DNA of 64,000 bases from NCBI RefSeq assembly GCF_000003815.2, contig NC_049997.1, forward strand, positions 9,199,875 through 9,263,874. Reading direction: 5' to 3'. This document shows, piece after piece, positions 61,280-64,000 of the stretch (position 1 is the first letter of the stretch; each line of letters begins with the position of its first letter). Origin of the DNA: Branchiostoma floridae (lineage: Eukaryota > Chordata > Leptocardii > Amphioxiformes > Branchiostomatidae). A program made the position numbers and the translations under genes. The notes under the pieces were generated by a model. The model was not told where the DNA came from. It saw nothing but the letters and a program-made list of their open reading frames with translations, and did not search any database.

Positions 61280-61989
61280 GTACGGACGGTTTCATTATTA
61301 CCTTCGCCAAGAAGGTTATGTTTTGGGTAGCGTGTGTATGTACGTGTGCGTGTGTGTGTTATTCTCGACTGAATCGCTTATTAGTCCTCTTTGGCCATCT
61401 GACCAGATTTCTCAAGGCCCAAGACTTTATGCGCATATACGTGACATCAACAATGGGTCAAGAGTTGTTGGAAGTCTATGTCGTCTTGATGTTTCATCGA
61501 CAATCTTTTATAGATTCTTCATCAATACAAACTTTAGGCATTTAGATTTGTTATAGAGTGCACTTGTCTGGAGATTGCAGCCTTTCCTTTGCGAAAGAGT
61601 CTACCACTTCTCTTGTTATGATCATTTACTCATTCCAGTGTTTCCTTTTGTTTTCCACCCTCCTTCTAAGAAAGACCCAGTGGCTTGTGGTCAGGCCTGG
61701 ATAGACGACACGCAGCCTGTTCTGCGCTGCCAGGTCCTGGCTTAAGCGCCATTTCTCCGGTTTCATCTCTGATATCATTGTGGGATTTCTTATCTAAGTC
61801 CTGTCTAATTGGGTAAGGGAGGGGCGCTGCGGGGTGTCGGTAATAAGCAATAGTAGGTCATACGTTGGGCTTTAGTAAGTTGGGAGGGGGCACGTATGAA
61901 ATGGCGGACATTGTAGATAGGCTTCTATTCAGGTTTTGATTTCAAACCTAACGCTTGTTAAGTTCACCTGCTGCTGTCTGTTCAAAAGT

Positions 61990-62395
61990 CAGTCACAAAA
62001 GCCACAAATATAGCTTTAGTACTTTTTTGAGGTGAGCCCTTGGCCCCTCTGAGGCCATAGGGACAGTGGGTTGTTATCAATATTGTGTCTAGGGCACGAT
62101 ATTGGAAGGTGGAGTCCATCCCTCTCCTTTCACCGCCTTTTATATTATACCTCCACAACCGATATCGGGACTCAGGTATCCATATCTTTATTACACCTGG
62201 GTGGAGTGATGGAGGTCTTGTAAAGTGCCTTTCCCAATGACACAAGGTCAAACTAGCTATCGGTGTTTAGCAAGCGAAAGTAGTGAGCCAGCGGTCACTA
62301 CGGAGGATGGTGCTCAGGCTAAGGTCGAACTTGTGACTTTTAGATATAAGACCGCTAGCGCAGTCAGTCAAACACTCGATGCCCCCCTAGACTAA
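61990..62395 (-). mobile_element. tRNA-derived SINE-like element
   Basis: Minus-strand TGACTGCGCTAGCGGTCTT resembles a tRNA box A region and CACAAGTTCGACCTT a box B. The remaining body is unrelated to the SINE at 10459. Element ends are approximate. Confidence 0.5.
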
Positions 62396-63009
62396 TTATG
62401 CTTCTTTTATATCCGATGGGTCATGATAGTCTTTTATGACTATAACGCTAGAAAATAAAAATATTTGTTTCTACTAATTTCTCAGTTTATATTTGCCCTT
62501 TCTCAGTTCTTCTGCGCATTTCTTAAGCTTTATTCCCATATACCTCAACCCCCCTCTTATCCATACCCTACTCCTTAGCGCGAGTGATGACTTTAAGGGT
62601 TGACGGGTTATAGGTCAGTGGCACTCAACACCATAGGAGTTAATGTGCTTTTCATTAAGTTGGTGCGATGACAGGTTAGTGGAGGTGAAAGGTGGAATAA
62701 TCAGTGTTAGAAAAATAACAAATGTTTCGAATTACGGCAGTAAGAAGCGAACGTCTGTCCAGTCCACACAAATAAACAGTCAAAGTCTCAATCTCTAACC
62801 CAGAATTACGAGGGGTGTTCTTACAACTGTTGCAAAGCTCAATGTAAAGCAAAGAGGGAGGGGGGTCATACAGTCACAGCTTGAGAAGAAAAGTCCTGTC
62901 GTCACTTTGGTCAAGGCATTTTATTGACCTTTATTAGAAGATGAAGCCATTCCTTCTCCCTCCAAAGCTTTTTAAGTCCCCAAACGAAGTCAGGTATTGA
63001 ACCATAAGG

Positions 63010-63180
63010 ATACTCTTTTTATACAAATCATTGCTTTATTCACACCAATGTTTCGATGAGTCTGTCACGTGCACCTTCTTCAGGGCAATACTGACTGGTT
63101 CACAATCGTTTGACTAAATAAAGCAATGGTTGTGTAAAAAGAGTCTTTTTAATTCAACGACGTACCAACCTGATGAAACT
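63010..63180. repeat. Dispersed repeat with GAAGGTGCACGTGACAG-type core
   Basis: The minus strand reads CCTGAAGAAGGTGCACGTGA, then CTCATCGAAACATTGG and AATAAAGCAATG. ACTCTTTTTATACAAATCATT recurs inverted as AATGGTTGTGTAAAAAGAGT. CCTACCAACCTGATG-type sequence at its right edge also occurs next to the gap at 23687. Confidence 0.55.
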
Positions 63181-64000
63181 ATTCTATTCAAGGATGAATT
63201 CAGGTAGTCGTGTAAAGTACAATTCTCAAGGACACGACGTCTACTCAGGAATGGAACGCGTAGAACCTATTCCATCTTGACCCAGCCACCCGGCTATTTG
63301 ATGCCACTTAGGAGTTAGGAAGGTGATGAGGTCAAGGCCAATTAACAGATATTTGGGAGTTCGTTTTAACGTAAATAGGTACAAGAACGTAAAAACATAC
63401 ATATGATTTTTAAGATGGCTTAGTTTAGCAATGGAAGCATGTTAAGATGGACGGTTAATGGCAAAATAATGCTCAGTTTGCGTGCGGTGGTGGGAGGCTG
63501 TATCTCTATATACCGGCTCGTGATTACTCGCTCAAGGCCAATTAACAGATAATTAGTAGTTATTTTCAACACAAGTACGTCCAAAGGTCTTAAATGCAAA
63601 AACACACAAAGATTTTTAATTGAAATAATCCTTGATGCAAAATATATAACACAAATTGGTTATATCCCATGTCAATTTTCCTCGTGTGCTTACATCAAAT
63701 AACTGGTGCTAAACCGTAAAAAGTAACCTGCTACACACTCAGAAAGTGAGCAATATGGTCGCCAGTGAGTCTTTCCTAGCCAGCAAAGGAAGCAAATAGG
63801 CCCAGAGAACCTGCTATATAAGCTACGAAGTCTTTCCCATGCATGTCTACCTCCCTGTCCCGTCCCTGGCCTGACCAGGTTCCACAGATGTCTTCCTTCG
63901 CAGCAGAGAATATGTTGCAGGGATCCTGACCCTCTCAAGGCCCAGAGATCGCCTTTTGTGCCTCCTGTTACCAGATTTGTTTTAGAAGAAAGGCTGGCTG

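Larger units (their letters stand above)
61280..64000. other. Non-coding tail of the window
   Basis: A SINE-like element (61990-62395) and a dispersed repeat at 63010-63180 were seen. No further exon could be supported. Confidence 0.4.

Overview
Organism: this is nuclear DNA of an animal. Multi-exon genes have GT-AG introns of about 0.1-4.5 kb. They encode metazoan families (calcium-binding EGF plus GAIN/GPS, OATP/SLCO, SGLT/SLC5). Between and inside them lie many short inverted-repeat (MITE/foldback) elements, tRNA-derived SINEs and microsatellites, and there are two runs of N. Compact orthologue-like transporters combined with this foldback-rich landscape suggest an invertebrate deuterostome, most likely a lancelet (Branchiostoma). 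That assignment is inference, since no species-specific marker is visible.

Layout. (1) 93-11720, + strand: the 3' part of a gene encoding at least eight EGF modules, a Thr-rich stalk and a polycystin-1-like GAIN domain with a GPS motif. A stop codon follows 33 codons after the predicted GPS cleavage point, with no transmembrane segment. (2) 11721-17594: gene-poor. It holds two large foldback transposons (12878-14825, and a Tc1/mariner-like one at 15121-16404 with TA target sites) and a smaller MITE. (3) 17595-22733, - strand: an eight-exon gene for an unrecognised 407-residue secreted acidic, Met/Asp-rich protein; three consecutive exons are duplicates of one segment. (4) 24865-32853, - strand: a complete nine-exon SLCO/OATP transporter (709 residues; Kazal-like loop and OATP signature present). 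(5) 34886-50150, + strand: a complete fourteen-exon SGLT-type sodium/sugar cotransporter (653 residues, closest by eye to SLC5A9/SLC5A10). It is divergently arranged with the SLCO gene and has an HNF1-like site upstream. (6) 50774-64000: mostly non-coding repeats. A possible promoter and 5' exon (NRF1 palindrome at 56103) and a possible signal-peptide exon (61196-61279) may begin a gene that runs out of the window.

Exon structures were derived by reading splice junctions. In each of the three complete genes the exon lengths sum to a multiple of three and the phases match at every junction. The partial EGF/GAIN gene also stays in frame if one base comes from the preceding exon.

Most interesting: repeated micro-duplication of exon edges together with their splice sites, seen in three neighbouring genes. 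The clearest case is a 78-bp tandem array in the SLCO gene that multiplies an exon end and its 5' splice site nine times. Others are two extra exon 5'-edges in SLCO introns, a truncated copy of SGLT exon 4 whose differences are almost all synonymous, and the triplicated exon of the secreted-protein gene. The GAIN/GPS ectodomain that lacks a membrane anchor is the other main observation. No integrated multi-gene system was found.
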